Origin: Burkholderiales bacterium
GTDB lineage: Bacteria > Pseudomonadota > Gammaproteobacteria > Burkholderiales > Burkholderiaceae_C
Reading direction: 5' to 3'
Assembly (NCBI GenBank): GCA_025358485.1
Contig: JANYJJ010000028.1
Span: forward strand, 1-32,693
DNA length: 32,693 bases
Shown here piece after piece: positions 17,371-27,037 of this stretch (position 1 is the first letter of the stretch; every line of letters begins with the position of its first letter). The notes beneath the pieces are model-generated. The model had not been told where the DNA came from. It ran no database searches and saw only the letters and a program-made list of their open reading frames with translations. The translations under genes and the position numbers were made by a program.

Positions 17371-18489
17371 TCAAGTCAGCGACGTGTCCACAACACGTTT
17401 GGCCAAGGCCAAGTACTCCACCGACTGCATTTCACTCAAGCGCGACACCGTGCGCGGAAACTCATGCGCCATGGGGCCTTCGGTGTAAAGCAACTCTGGC
17501 GTCACCTCGGCTGACATGATGAATTTGACGCGACGGTCGTACAGCACATCCACCAACCACGTGAAACGACGCGCCTCTGACGCCAGTCGCGGCGACATTT
17601 GCGGCACGCCTGACAGCAGCACGGTGTGAAACCGAGTGGCCAATTCCAAGTAATCGTTTTGCGAACGCGGACCGCCGCACAGCTCGCTGAAATCAAACCA
17701 CACCACGCCGCCCGCACGCTTGCGCGCGCGCAGCTCGCGGTGCTCGATGCGCATCACCTTGGGTTCCTCTTGGGCCTCGGCGACGCGTTGGAACGCATGC
17801 GCCATGGCGGCTTCAGCCGCCTCATCCAGCGGCGTTTGGTACAGCCCGATTTGCGACAGCGTGACCTGGCGGTAGTCAAAGCCGTTGTCCACGCTCAGCA
17901 CTTCCAAGTTGGCCTTCAGCAACTCGATCGCAGGCAATACGCGGTCGCGGTGCAAGCCGTTGGGGTACAGACCGTCGGGGTGAAAGTTGGACGTCGCCAC
18001 GATGGACACTCGGTTGGCAAACAGGGCCGCCAACAAGCGGTGCAAGATCATGGCGTCGGTGACGTCGGCCACGTGAAATTCATCGAAGCAAATGAGGCGG
18101 TAGCGGCGTGAAATGCGTTTGCCCAATTCGTCAAGCGGATCGGCCATACCTTTGAGTTCATGCAGCTCGCGGTGAACTTCACGCATGAATTCATGGAAAT
18201 GCAACCGAGTTTTTCGCGTCAGCGGCACGCTTTGAAAAAAGCAATCCATCAAAAAACTTTTCCCGCGCCCCACCCCGCCGTGCATGTACACGCCCCGCGG
18301 AATCGGCAGACGGATCAGCAGCTTGGTGATGGGGTTGCGACGGCGCGCTTTGTACTGCACCCATTCGTCTTCGCAGCGTGACAATGCGTCTATCGCACGC
18401 AGTTGTGCGGGGTCGCTGGCGTAACCGCGCTCGCTCAGGCTGCGCTCGTACAGCGTGCGCACCCCGATGGGCTTCAGCTCAAACGCCAT
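17371..18489 (-). CDS. zapE: Cell division protein ZapE (AFG1-like ATPase)
   Basis: An AFG1/ZapE P-loop ATPase of 372 residues. In E. coli ZapE is found at the division ring under stress; here the role is inferred. Walker A GGVGRGKS is at 71-78, preceded by GVYMHG. Walker B LICFDEFHV is at 132-140, followed by the sensor segment VSIVATSNFHPDGLY. The characteristic VWFDFSELCGGPRSQNDY occurs in the C-terminal half. The ATG at 18487-18489 lies inside the end of the diguanylate cyclase gene (11-bp overlap), so the two are likely in one operon. The spacer after its stop contains a 10-bp direct repeat (GCAAGCGTGG at 17331 and 17342). Confidence 0.95.
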   Translation of the reverse strand: MAFELKPIGVRTLYERSLSERGYASDPAQLRAIDALSRCEDEWVQYKARRRNPITKLLIRLPIPRGVYMHGGVGRGKSFLMDCFFQSVPLTRKTRLHFHEFMREVHRELHELKGMADPLDELGKRISRRYRLICFDEFHVADVTDAMILHRLLAALFANRVSIVATSNFHPDGLYPNGLHRDRVLPAIELLKANLEVLSVDNGFDYRQVTLSQIGLYQTPLDEAAEAAMAHAFQRVAEAQEEPKVMRIEHRELRARKRAGGVVWFDFSELCGGPRSQNDYLELATRFHTVLLSGVPQMSPRLASEARRFTWLVDVLYDRRVKFIMSAEVTPELLYTEGPMAHEFPRTVSRLSEMQSVEYLALAKRVVDTSLT

Positions 18490-20149
18490 CGGTGGGCAAA
18501 CCTTTCGGGCCGGGAACGCCCTCAGCTAGCACACGGTTGCGACCTTGCGCCTTGGCCGCATATAGCAGCACATCAGCGCGAGCAACCGCTTGGGCGAAGC
18601 TCTCATCGGGAATCACGCTGACGACGCCCACGCTGATCGTCACAGCCAAGCCCTCGGCGATGCCAGCCCAAATGTGTGTCTGCACGCGATCGCGCAAACG
18701 TTCGGCGATGACCAGGGCATCTGGCAAAGTGGTGTCCACGAACAGCGCCGTGAACTCTTCCCCGCCGTAGCGGCCCAAGCGGTCACGATCACGCAAAGCT
18801 TCATCCATCAAGCGAGCCGCCTCGCGTAAAACTTGGTCGCCAACGCCGTGCGAAAAACGGTCGTTGACCAGTTTGAAATGATCCAAATCCATCATCGCCA
18901 GAACCATGCTGTGGTCGGCCCGCAAACTGACAAAAGCCTCTTCCAAACCACGTCGGTTTGCAGCTGCCGTCAACACATCGGTCAAAGCCAGGTCGTTGAG
19001 TTGTTTGAAGGTGCTGGCCAGGCCTGCATTGCGTGCTTGCAAATCGCTTATTTCCAGTCGCATGGACTGCGCCGCGACGGTGGCAGACAAATCGGCTGTG
19101 CGTGCGTCGAACGCGGCTTGCTCGTTGCGCACGACGCGGGCGTGGTAACGCTTATATAGCCGCAGCGCCGCAGCTGAGTCACCCATCAGTTCGGCCAGAT
19201 CGCTGGCCTGCAACAGGTCATCCGCCAAACGAAGTACGACGCTGTCGTCACTTCGCAAAGCGTTTGCCTTTTGTGCACAAACCCGCGCACGAGCCGGGTC
19301 ACCTTGAGCAAGCAGCACTTGCCCCAGCCTAATCAGCACAGCCTGATGAACGAGCGGGGGCATCTCAAGATCAGCCTGCAGCACTGCTTCAAACGAACTG
19401 AGCGCACCGGGCAGATCGCCAGCCCGGAAAAGCACCATGCCAGCCGCGTGGCGGTACGACGCCCAGGCATGTGCATCGGCAGCCAGTTGCGCGTCGACCT
19501 TCAACAGATCACACTCGCGCCAAGCATCGTCCAGCAATGTGGCCGCTGCGTGAGCGTCCAGCGACACCAACAGGTCGTGACTGGCCACCATCGCGAACAG
19601 CACGTTGACACGCGCCCTGGCACGCTGCGAGGGATTGCCGTCAGCCTGTACGACAACCGACGCTTTTTCGAGCGTGACCAAGGCTTGCTGCGGCATGCCC
19701 AACGACATGTAGCTCAAACCGATGCCGGTGAACACCGCGCGCCGCACTTCGGCCGTCATGCCTGCGTCCAACAAGGCCAGGGCTCGCTGTATGCCCATCA
19801 CCGCCTTCGCAGGCTCTTGCAGCTTGGCGTTGGTTGACGACATCACCACCCAAGCGACGGCCTGCAGCTGACGCGATTGAGAAGTCACAGCCGCCTGCAA
19901 CCCCAGCTCAGCCCAGTGCATGCACTGCGCCAAATCCTGCGCGTTGGAAAAATCTTTGGCCATCAGCACGGCCGCCTCAGCCGCCATGACGAAATCGCCC
20001 GCAGCCAGCGCGTCTGCATAAAGCGCTTGGCAAGCCTGAGAACATGCCGTGTGGTGGCCCAAGGACATGGCAGTGCTGGCCAACACCAAGCGCTGCGCCA
20101 GGCTGGCAGACTCGTCTGGACGATGGTTGGCGATGGGGTCTGACCTCAC
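18479..20149 (-). CDS. TPR-like helical protein with C-terminal GGDEF domain (probable diguanylate cyclase)
   Basis: A probable soluble diguanylate cyclase that makes c-di-GMP. With the chosen GTG start at 20147-20149 the protein has 556 residues. The N-terminal ~370 residues are helical, Ala/Leu-rich, TPR/MalT-like repeats with no membrane segment. A coiled-coil-like linker follows, then the GGDEF domain. The catalytic GGEEF is at 462-466, with an inhibitory-site RxxD (RDRD, 453-456) five residues ahead; MMDLDHFKLVNDRFSHGVGD precedes it. Both active site and I-site are intact. An ATG at 20243-20245 gives 588 residues but overlaps lpdA by 79 bp; the GTG lies 17 bp behind the lpdA stop. Neither start has a good Shine-Dalgarno. 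Its end overlaps zapE by 11 bp. The input signal is unknown. Confidence 0.85.
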   Translation of the reverse strand: MRSDPIANHRPDESASLAQRLVLASTAMSLGHHTACSQACQALYADALAAGDFVMAAEAAVLMAKDFSNAQDLAQCMHWAELGLQAAVTSQSRQLQAVAWVVMSSTNAKLQEPAKAVMGIQRALALLDAGMTAEVRRAVFTGIGLSYMSLGMPQQALVTLEKASVVVQADGNPSQRARARVNVLFAMVASHDLLVSLDAHAAATLLDDAWRECDLLKVDAQLAADAHAWASYRHAAGMVLFRAGDLPGALSSFEAVLQADLEMPPLVHQAVLIRLGQVLLAQGDPARARVCAQKANALRSDDSVVLRLADDLLQASDLAELMGDSAAALRLYKRYHARVVRNEQAAFDARTADLSATVAAQSMRLEISDLQARNAGLASTFKQLNDLALTDVLTAAANRRGLEEAFVSLRADHSMVLAMMDLDHFKLVNDRFSHGVGDQVLREAARLMDEALRDRDRLGRYGGEEFTALFVDTTLPDALVIAERLRDRVQTHIWAGIAEGLAVTISVGVVSVIPDESFAQAVARADVLLYAAKAQGRNRVLAEGVPGPKGLPTDGV

Positions 20150-20166
20150 AGCGTCAGCCCCGTGGC

Positions 20167-21609
20167 TCAGAAATTCAGGCTTCGCTTGTCGACCGCCAAG
20201 GCCGCCTCTTTGGTGGCCTCTGACAGCGACGGATGCGCGTGGCAAATGCGCGCGATGTCTTCGGCGCTGGCTTTGAACTCCATCGCGACCACAGCTTCAG
20301 CAATCAATTCCGACGCCTGTGGGCCAACAATGTGCACGCCCAGGATTTCATCCGTCTTGGCATCGGCCAAAAACTTCACCATGCCAGTGGTGTCGCCCAA
20401 AGCGCGCGCACGGCCATTCGCCATGAAGGGGAAGGTGCCCGCCTTGTAGGCGCGGCCCTCAAGCTTGAGCTGCTGCTCGGTTTGACCGACCCACGCAATC
20501 TCAGGGGCGGTGTAAATCACCCAAGGCACTGTGTTGAAGTTGACGTGCGGGTGCTGGCCCGCAATGCGCTCGGCCACGGCCACGCCCTCTTCTTCTGCCT
20601 TGTGCGCCAGCATCGGACCGCGCACCGCGTCACCGATGGCCCACACATTGGGCAGGTTGGTTTTGCAGTGGTCATCGACCGCAATCGTGCCGCGCTCGTC
20701 CAGCTTCAAGCCAACCGCTTCCGCGTTCAAGCCGATGGTGTTGGCGGTGCGGCCGATGGAGATGATGAGCTTGTCGACGCTCAAGGTTTGTGCCTCACCT
20801 TTGGCGTCGGTGTAAGCGACGCTAACGCCCTTCTTAGCCTTCTTGACTTCGCTGATCTTCACGCCCAAGTTGATCTTCAAACCTTGTTTGGTGAATGCCT
20901 TGTGCGCCTCTTTGGCGATCTGTTCATCGACCGCGCCCAAGAAAGTCGGCAGCGCTTCGAGCACCGTCACGTCAGCCCCCAAACGGCGCCAGACCGAGCC
21001 CATTTCCAGGCCAATCACGCCCGAGCCTATGACCCCGAGCTTGGCGGGCACGGCGCTCATTTTCAAAGCGCCGTCGTTCGACAAAATGATCTCTTCGTCG
21101 AACGGCGCACCAGGCAGCACGCGGGCGTTAGAGCCGGTGGCCAAGACGATGTGCTTGCCGGTCAAATTTTCATTCGCATTGCCCGTCACAGCGATCTCGT
21201 AGCCGCCCTCCACTGCCGCGTTTGCCGGCTTCACGAACGAGCCGCGGCCGTGGAAGAAGCTGACCTTGTTCTTCTTCAACAAGTACAGGATGCCGTCGTT
21301 GTTTTGCTTCACGACGGTGTCTTTGCGGCCCTGCATCTTGGCAATGTCCATCGTCAAGTTGGACAAACCTATGCCGTGATCGGCAAAGTGGTGCCCGGCT
21401 TGGTCAAAGTGCTCGCTCGATTGCAGCAGCGCCTTTGAGGGAATGCAGCCGACGTTGGTGCAGGTGCCACCCGGAGCCGGGCCTCCTTTGTCGTTTTTCC
21501 ATTCGTCGATGCAAGCGACGCTGAAGCCCAACTGCGCTGCGCGGATGGCGGCGATGTAGCCGCCGGGGCCGCCGCCGATGACGATGACGTCAAACTGTTT
21601 GTTGCTCAT
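20167..21609 (-). CDS. lpdA: Dihydrolipoyl dehydrogenase (E3 of 2-oxoglutarate dehydrogenase)
   Basis: E3 re-oxidises the dihydrolipoyl arm of E2 and passes electrons to NAD. The 480 residues show the FAD site GGGPGG (12-17), the redox disulfide Cys50/Cys55 in [15 protein letters not shown], the NAD-binding GSGVIG (195-200) and the C-terminal HAHPSLSE with catalytic His459 and Glu464. A short insert ([14 protein letters not shown]) before the disulfide is a feature I associate with betaproteobacterial E3. It lies 12 bp behind sucB, so it is the dedicated E3 of this complex. The diguanylate cyclase gene follows after 17 bp with the chosen start. Confidence 0.97.
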   Translation of the reverse strand: MSNKQFDVIVIGGGPGGYIAAIRAAQLGFSVACIDEWKNDKGGPAPGGTCTNVGCIPSKALLQSSEHFDQAGHHFADHGIGLSNLTMDIAKMQGRKDTVVKQNNDGILYLLKKNKVSFFHGRGSFVKPANAAVEGGYEIAVTGNANENLTGKHIVLATGSNARVLPGAPFDEEIILSNDGALKMSAVPAKLGVIGSGVIGLEMGSVWRRLGADVTVLEALPTFLGAVDEQIAKEAHKAFTKQGLKINLGVKISEVKKAKKGVSVAYTDAKGEAQTLSVDKLIISIGRTANTIGLNAEAVGLKLDERGTIAVDDHCKTNLPNVWAIGDAVRGPMLAHKAEEEGVAVAERIAGQHPHVNFNTVPWVIYTAPEIAWVGQTEQQLKLEGRAYKAGTFPFMANGRARALGDTTGMVKFLADAKTDEILGVHIVGPQASELIAEAVVAMEFKASAEDIARICHAHPSLSEATKEAALAVDKRSLNF

Positions 21610-21621
21610 TTTTTTCAGTGC

Positions 21622-22890
<1,269 letters not shown>

Positions 22891-22929
22891 GGTTACTTTC
22901 GAATTTTTTAGCTGAGTTCTTCTGATTTG

Positions 22930-22959
22930 AAAAAGCGGGGTGCCGACATGTCAGGCACC
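22930..22959 (-). terminator. Terminator-like hairpin between sucA and sucB
   Basis: On the minus strand GGTGCC and GGCACC (22954-22959 and 22939-22944 on the plus scale) form a 6-bp stem. The loop contains the palindrome GACATGTC, and the stem is followed by CCCGCTTTTT (T5 at 22930-22934). The six intervening bases make it weaker than a textbook terminator. It could reduce read-through into sucB and lpdA, or act as an mRNA stability element. Confidence 0.4.
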
Positions 22960-22972
22960 GCCCGATGTGGGT

Positions 22973-25831
22973 CTATTTGCTGAGCACGAAACCTTTGAGC
23001 TTGCCAAAGGCTTGGTCCAGCAAAGCCTTCAATTGCTCTTGGTGCAAGTGCGAATAGCCAACCGCCGGTGAGGCCGATGCGGGCCGTCCCGCGTAGCCCA
23101 GCTTTTGGCCTTCGACCATGTTTTCGTGGATGAAATGCTGCACAAAAAACCAAGCGCCTTGGTTTTGCGGCTCGTCCTGCGCCCAGACGATTTCGGTCAC
23201 GTTGGGAAACTTCTTCAACTCCGCCGCAAACGCTTTGTGCGGGAAGGGATAGAGCTGCTCTACGCGCAACACCACCACCGTGGCGGCCTTGTTCTCATCG
23301 CGGCGTTTCATCAAGTCGTAGGCCACCTTGCCCGAGCAAGCAATCACGCGTTTGACTTTCAGCGGATCGATGTCGGGATGATTCGCCCCAATCACCGTTC
23401 GAAATTCACCCTTAGTGAACTCCGACAAAGGCGAGCCCGCGTCTTTGGCGCGCAGCAAAGACTTGGGCGTCAAGATCACCAAAGGCTTGCGGAACATGCG
23501 CACCATTTGGCGACGCAGCAAATGGAAAATTTGGCTGCTCGACGTGGGCTGGACGATCTGCATGTTGTTGTCAGCCGCCAATTGCATGAAGCGCTCCAGG
23601 CGCGCCGACGAGTGCTCAGGCCCCTGCCCTTCGTAGCCGTGCGGCAGCATCAAGGTGATGCCGTTGGCGCGGCCCCACTTCACTTCGCCGGAGGCGATGA
23701 ACTGGTCGATCACCACTTGCGCGCCGTTGGCGAAGTCGCCGAATTGCGCCTCCCAAATCACCAGCGTGTTGGGCTCGGAAGATGCGTAGCCGTACTCAAA
23801 GCCCAGCACTGCTTCTTCAGACAGCAAGGAGTCGATCACCACAAAAGGCGCTTGGCCTTCGGCGATGTGACGAAGCGGCGTGTAAGTGCCTTCGTTCCAA
23901 CGCTCGCGGTTTTGGTCGTGCAGCACAGCGTGGCGGTGGGTGAAGGTGCCACGGCCGCAGTCTTCGCCCGACAAACGCACCGCGTAGCCGCTGGCCACCA
24001 GCGACGCGTAAGCCAAGTGCTCGCCCATGCCCCAATCGACGTTGATTTCGCCGCGACCCATGGCGGCGCGGTCGGCAATCACTTTCTCAACCAAGGGATG
24101 CGCTTTGAAGTCGCTGGGCAAAGTGGTGATGCGTTCAGCCAAGCGCTTGATTTCAGCCGTGGGCAAGGCGGTGTCCGCAGCGTCGGTCCACTTTTTGTTG
24201 AGGAAGGGCGACCAATCGACGGCGTACTTGCTCTTGTAGTTGGTGAGCACCGGATCGTGCGTGTGTTTGCCCGCGTCCATGGCCGCGCGGAAGGCTTTGA
24301 CCATGTTGTCAGGGCCGTCAGCAGCCAACACGGTTTGCGTGACCAGCTTGTCGCCGTAGAGCTTGCGTGTGCCAGGGTGCTGCGCAATCTTTTTGTACAT
24401 CAGCGGCTGCGTCAGCGCCGGCGTGTCTTGCTCGTTGTGGCCCAGTTTGCGGAAGCAAACGATGTCAACCACCACGTCTTTGTGGAACTCTTGGCGGTAG
24501 TCGAGCGCCATCTGCGAAGCCAAGACCACCGCTTCGGGGTCGTCGCCGTTCACGTGCAGCACGGGCGCTTCAATCATCTTCACCACGTCGGTGCAGTACA
24601 GCGTCGAGCGCGTGTCACGCGGGTCGCTGGTGGTGAAACCAATTTGGTTGTTGATGACGATGTGCACCGAGCCGCCGGTGAAATAGCCTCGCGTTTGGGC
24701 CAGCGCCAATGTTTCCATCACCACGCCTTGGCCCGCGAAGGCCGCGTCGCCGTGAACAATGATGGGCAGCACCGACTCGCCGGTTTTGTCGCCACGGCGG
24801 TCCAAGCGCGCCTTGACCGAACCTTCCACCACCGGGTTGACGATTTCAAGGTGCGACGGATTGAACGCCAAGCTCAGATGCACTGGACCTGCCGAGGTGG
24901 TCACGTCGCTGGAAAAACCTTGGTGATACTTCACGTCGCCAGAAGGCAAGTTTTCAGGGGCGGTGTGGTCAAACTCTGAGAACAAGTCGGCCGGTGCTTT
25001 CCCCAAGGTGTTGACCAGCACATTCAAGCGACCACGGTGGGCCATGCCGATGACGATCTCTTGAACGCCTTTGACGGCACCGCGCTGGATCAATTCGTCC
25101 ATCGACGCGATGAAGCTCTCGCTGCCCTCCAGCGAGAAACGCTTTTGGCCGACGTACTTGGTGTGCAGGTAGCGCTCCAAGCCTTCAGCCGCCGTCAAGC
25201 GCTCCAAGATGTGCGTTTTCTCGTCGACGTTGAAGTTGGGTTTGGAGCGGATCGTTTCCAAACGCTGCTGCCACCAACGCTTTTCGGCCGGGTCGGTGAT
25301 GTGCATGTACTCGGCACCGATGGAGCCGCAGTAGGTCTCGCGCAGGGCCTGCACGATTTGGCGCAAGGTCATGTTCTCGGCGGTCGAGAAGTAGGTGTTG
25401 CTGGCGCTGAAAGCGATGTCCATGTCGGACTCGCTGAGGTCGTAGAAGGCAGGCTCCAGCTCAGGAATTTTCGGGCGCTCTTGGCGCTTCAGCGGATCGA
25501 GGTCGGCCCAGCGTGAACCCAAAAATCGGTAAGCCGCGATCAACGACTGAACGTGAACTTGCTTGCGCGCGATGGCCAGGTCAGAGCCGCTGACTTTGTT
25601 GCCGAAGGCGTTGGCTTTGGCGCGCTGCGCGAAGGACTCCACCACGGGCGCATGCGCCACATCGCGGTCTTCAGAGCCGTCACCGGCGGGCACGTGTTGT
25701 AGGGCGTCGAAGTAAGCGCGCCACTGCTCGTCGACCGAGCCAGGGTTGTCGAGGTAGGCCTCGTACATCTCTTCAACGTAGGGCGCGTTGCCCCCAAACA
25801 AATGGGAGTTGGCCCGGTATTGCTGCATCAT
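22973..25831 (-). CDS. sucA: 2-oxoglutarate dehydrogenase E1 component
   Basis: E1 decarboxylates 2-oxoglutarate with thiamine diphosphate and loads the succinyl group on E2. The 952-residue length is typical of proteobacterial SucA/OdhA. Visible: the N-terminal E2-interaction segment (HLFGGNAPYVEEMYEAYLDN); GMAHRGRLNVL at 262-272; the thiamine site GDAAFAGQG (361-369) with NNQIGFT (394-400); FNPSHLE; the C-terminal LPHGYEGQGPEHSSARLERF; and EEPQNQGAW-like DEPQNQGAW. Two ATG codons stand in tandem at the start; I use the first. The 215 bp upstream should hold the operon promoter. sucB follows after 82 bp. Confidence 0.98.
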   Translation of the reverse strand: MMQQYRANSHLFGGNAPYVEEMYEAYLDNPGSVDEQWRAYFDALQHVPAGDGSEDRDVAHAPVVESFAQRAKANAFGNKVSGSDLAIARKQVHVQSLIAAYRFLGSRWADLDPLKRQERPKIPELEPAFYDLSESDMDIAFSASNTYFSTAENMTLRQIVQALRETYCGSIGAEYMHITDPAEKRWWQQRLETIRSKPNFNVDEKTHILERLTAAEGLERYLHTKYVGQKRFSLEGSESFIASMDELIQRGAVKGVQEIVIGMAHRGRLNVLVNTLGKAPADLFSEFDHTAPENLPSGDVKYHQGFSSDVTTSAGPVHLSLAFNPSHLEIVNPVVEGSVKARLDRRGDKTGESVLPIIVHGDAAFAGQGVVMETLALAQTRGYFTGGSVHIVINNQIGFTTSDPRDTRSTLYCTDVVKMIEAPVLHVNGDDPEAVVLASQMALDYRQEFHKDVVVDIVCFRKLGHNEQDTPALTQPLMYKKIAQHPGTRKLYGDKLVTQTVLAADGPDNMVKAFRAAMDAGKHTHDPVLTNYKSKYAVDWSPFLNKKWTDAADTALPTAEIKRLAERITTLPSDFKAHPLVEKVIADRAAMGRGEINVDWGMGEHLAYASLVASGYAVRLSGEDCGRGTFTHRHAVLHDQNRERWNEGTYTPLRHIAEGQAPFVVIDSLLSEEAVLGFEYGYASSEPNTLVIWEAQFGDFANGAQVVIDQFIASGEVKWGRANGITLMLPHGYEGQGPEHSSARLERFMQLAADNNMQIVQPTSSSQIFHLLRRQMVRMFRKPLVILTPKSLLRAKDAGSPLSEFTKGEFRTVIGANHPDIDPLKVKRVIACSGKVAYDLMKRRDENKAATVVVLRVEQLYPFPHKAFAAELKKFPNVTEIVWAQDEPQNQGAWFFVQHFIHENMVEGQKLGYAGRPASASPAVGYSHLHQEQLKALLDQAFGKLKGFVLSK

Positions 25832-26046
25832 TTGCGCTCACCTTTTGTACCGGTTTCCGGCACGACAGTGGGTTGAAAAACCTTCCGCGACCCGGGTTTT
25901 CCGGTGGGCGGACTAGCGATCCACCTTTGCTGTTGCCAGAAAAGGGGAAGGGAAGGACATGAAAACTAATGAATTCCGAATGTAGCACCGCAGTGCGGGT
26001 GGGTTGATGACCTGAAGGCTCCGATCAGACTGCCAATGGCCCGGCT
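25832..26046. promoter_or_regulatory. Promoter/leader region of sucA
   Basis: This 215-bp spacer separates the monooxygenase stop from sucA and has no gene. A minus-strand TACATT at 25979-25984 is a possible -10 box. Directly upstream of it lies a bulged dyad CACCGCAGTGCGGGTG (25986-26001) that could be an operator or a weak terminator of the preceding gene. The leader downstream is rich in GGAAAACC and CCGGAAACCGG motifs. No -35 was found with confidence. Confidence 0.35.
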
Positions 26047-27000
26047 TTAAACAGCATTCACCCGCGCTTTGGCCTGCTTGAACTCAGCAGAAATGCGGGC
26101 CACCAGCTCGGCGGTGGGCACCACTTTCTTGATTGCGCTTATGCCTTGGCCGCAGCCCCAAATGTCTTTCCATGCTTTGGTGGCGGCACTGCCGAAGTTC
26201 ATCTTGCTCGGGTCGCTTTCGGGCAAGGCTTCAGGGTCCATGCCCGCCGCGCGGACCGAGCCTTTGAGGTAGTTGCCGTGCACGCCGGTGAAGAGGTTGC
26301 TGTAGACGATGTCGTCGCTGGAGCTTTCGACAATCATCTGCTTGTACCCATCTGCTGCGCGTGCTTCTTCGGTGGCAATGAAGGCCGAGCCGATGTAAGC
26401 AAAGTCGGCACCCATGGCCAAGGACGCAGCCACCGCGCCGCCGTTGGCAATCGACCCACTCAGCGCCAAGGGGCCGTCAAACCATTCACGTATTTCTTGG
26501 ATCAGCGCAAACGGGCTTTTCACCCCGGCGTGACCCCCTGCGCCAGCGGCCACGGCGATGATGCCGTCGGCGCCCTTCTCTATGGCCTTCTTGGCAAAGA
26601 AGTTGTTGATGATGTCGTGCATCACCACACCGCCCCAGGCATGAACCGCATCGTTCACGTCGGTGCGCGCGCCGAGCGAGGTGATGACGATGGGCACTTT
26701 GTACTTGGCGCACAGGGCCATGTCGGCGTCCAAGCGGTCATTGCTTTTGTGCACGATTTGGTTGATGGCGTAAGGCGCGGCGGGCTTGTCGGGATGCGCC
26801 TTGTTGTGAGCGGCCAGCGTCTCGGTGATCTCGGCCAGCCAGTCGTCCAGCAGCTCGGCAGGCCGCGCGTTCAACGACGGCATGGAGCCCACCACACCGG
26901 CGATGCACTGGGCAATCACCAGCTTGGGCGTGCTGATGATGAACAAGGGCGCGCCGATGATGGGCAAAGGAAGGTTTTGCAAAACGGCTGGCAAAGTCAC
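26047..27000 (-). CDS. Nitronate monooxygenase-like FMN protein (2-nitropropane dioxygenase family)
   Basis: A TIM-barrel FMN enzyme of 317 residues in the NMO/2-nitropropane dioxygenase family, which oxidises alkyl nitronates or related compounds; the real substrate cannot be read from sequence. Visible: an N-terminal PIIGAPLFIIS; GAGGHAG at 153-159 with the conserved His; ALSGSIANGGAVAASLAMGA; and the phosphate-binding DFAYIGSAFIATEEA. I start at the GTG at 26998-27000, with CGGAG six bases upstream; a TTG two codons earlier would sit almost on the ribosome site. It lies 37 bp behind the acyl-CoA dehydrogenase gene, so the two may share a transcript. An enoyl reductase-like activity (FabK relatives) is a less likely alternative. 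Confidence 0.87.
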   Translation of the reverse strand: MTLPAVLQNLPLPIIGAPLFIISTPKLVIAQCIAGVVGSMPSLNARPAELLDDWLAEITETLAAHNKAHPDKPAAPYAINQIVHKSNDRLDADMALCAKYKVPIVITSLGARTDVNDAVHAWGGVVMHDIINNFFAKKAIEKGADGIIAVAAGAGGHAGVKSPFALIQEIREWFDGPLALSGSIANGGAVAASLAMGADFAYIGSAFIATEEARAADGYKQMIVESSSDDIVYSNLFTGVHGNYLKGSVRAAGMDPEALPESDPSKMNFGSAATKAWKDIWGCGQGISAIKKVVPTAELVARISAEFKQAKARVNAV

Positions 27001-27037
27001 AGGCAACTCCGAAGTTGATTTTTCAAAAACGTGAACG

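Noticed and set aside
23105-24979. A 624-codon open frame on the plus strand opposite sucA
   Set aside because: It is a mirror of codon bias in sucA: His/Arg/Val-rich, with no family match, and sucA is certain on the other strand. The same applies to 27122-28642, 20233-21438 and 15573-16523.
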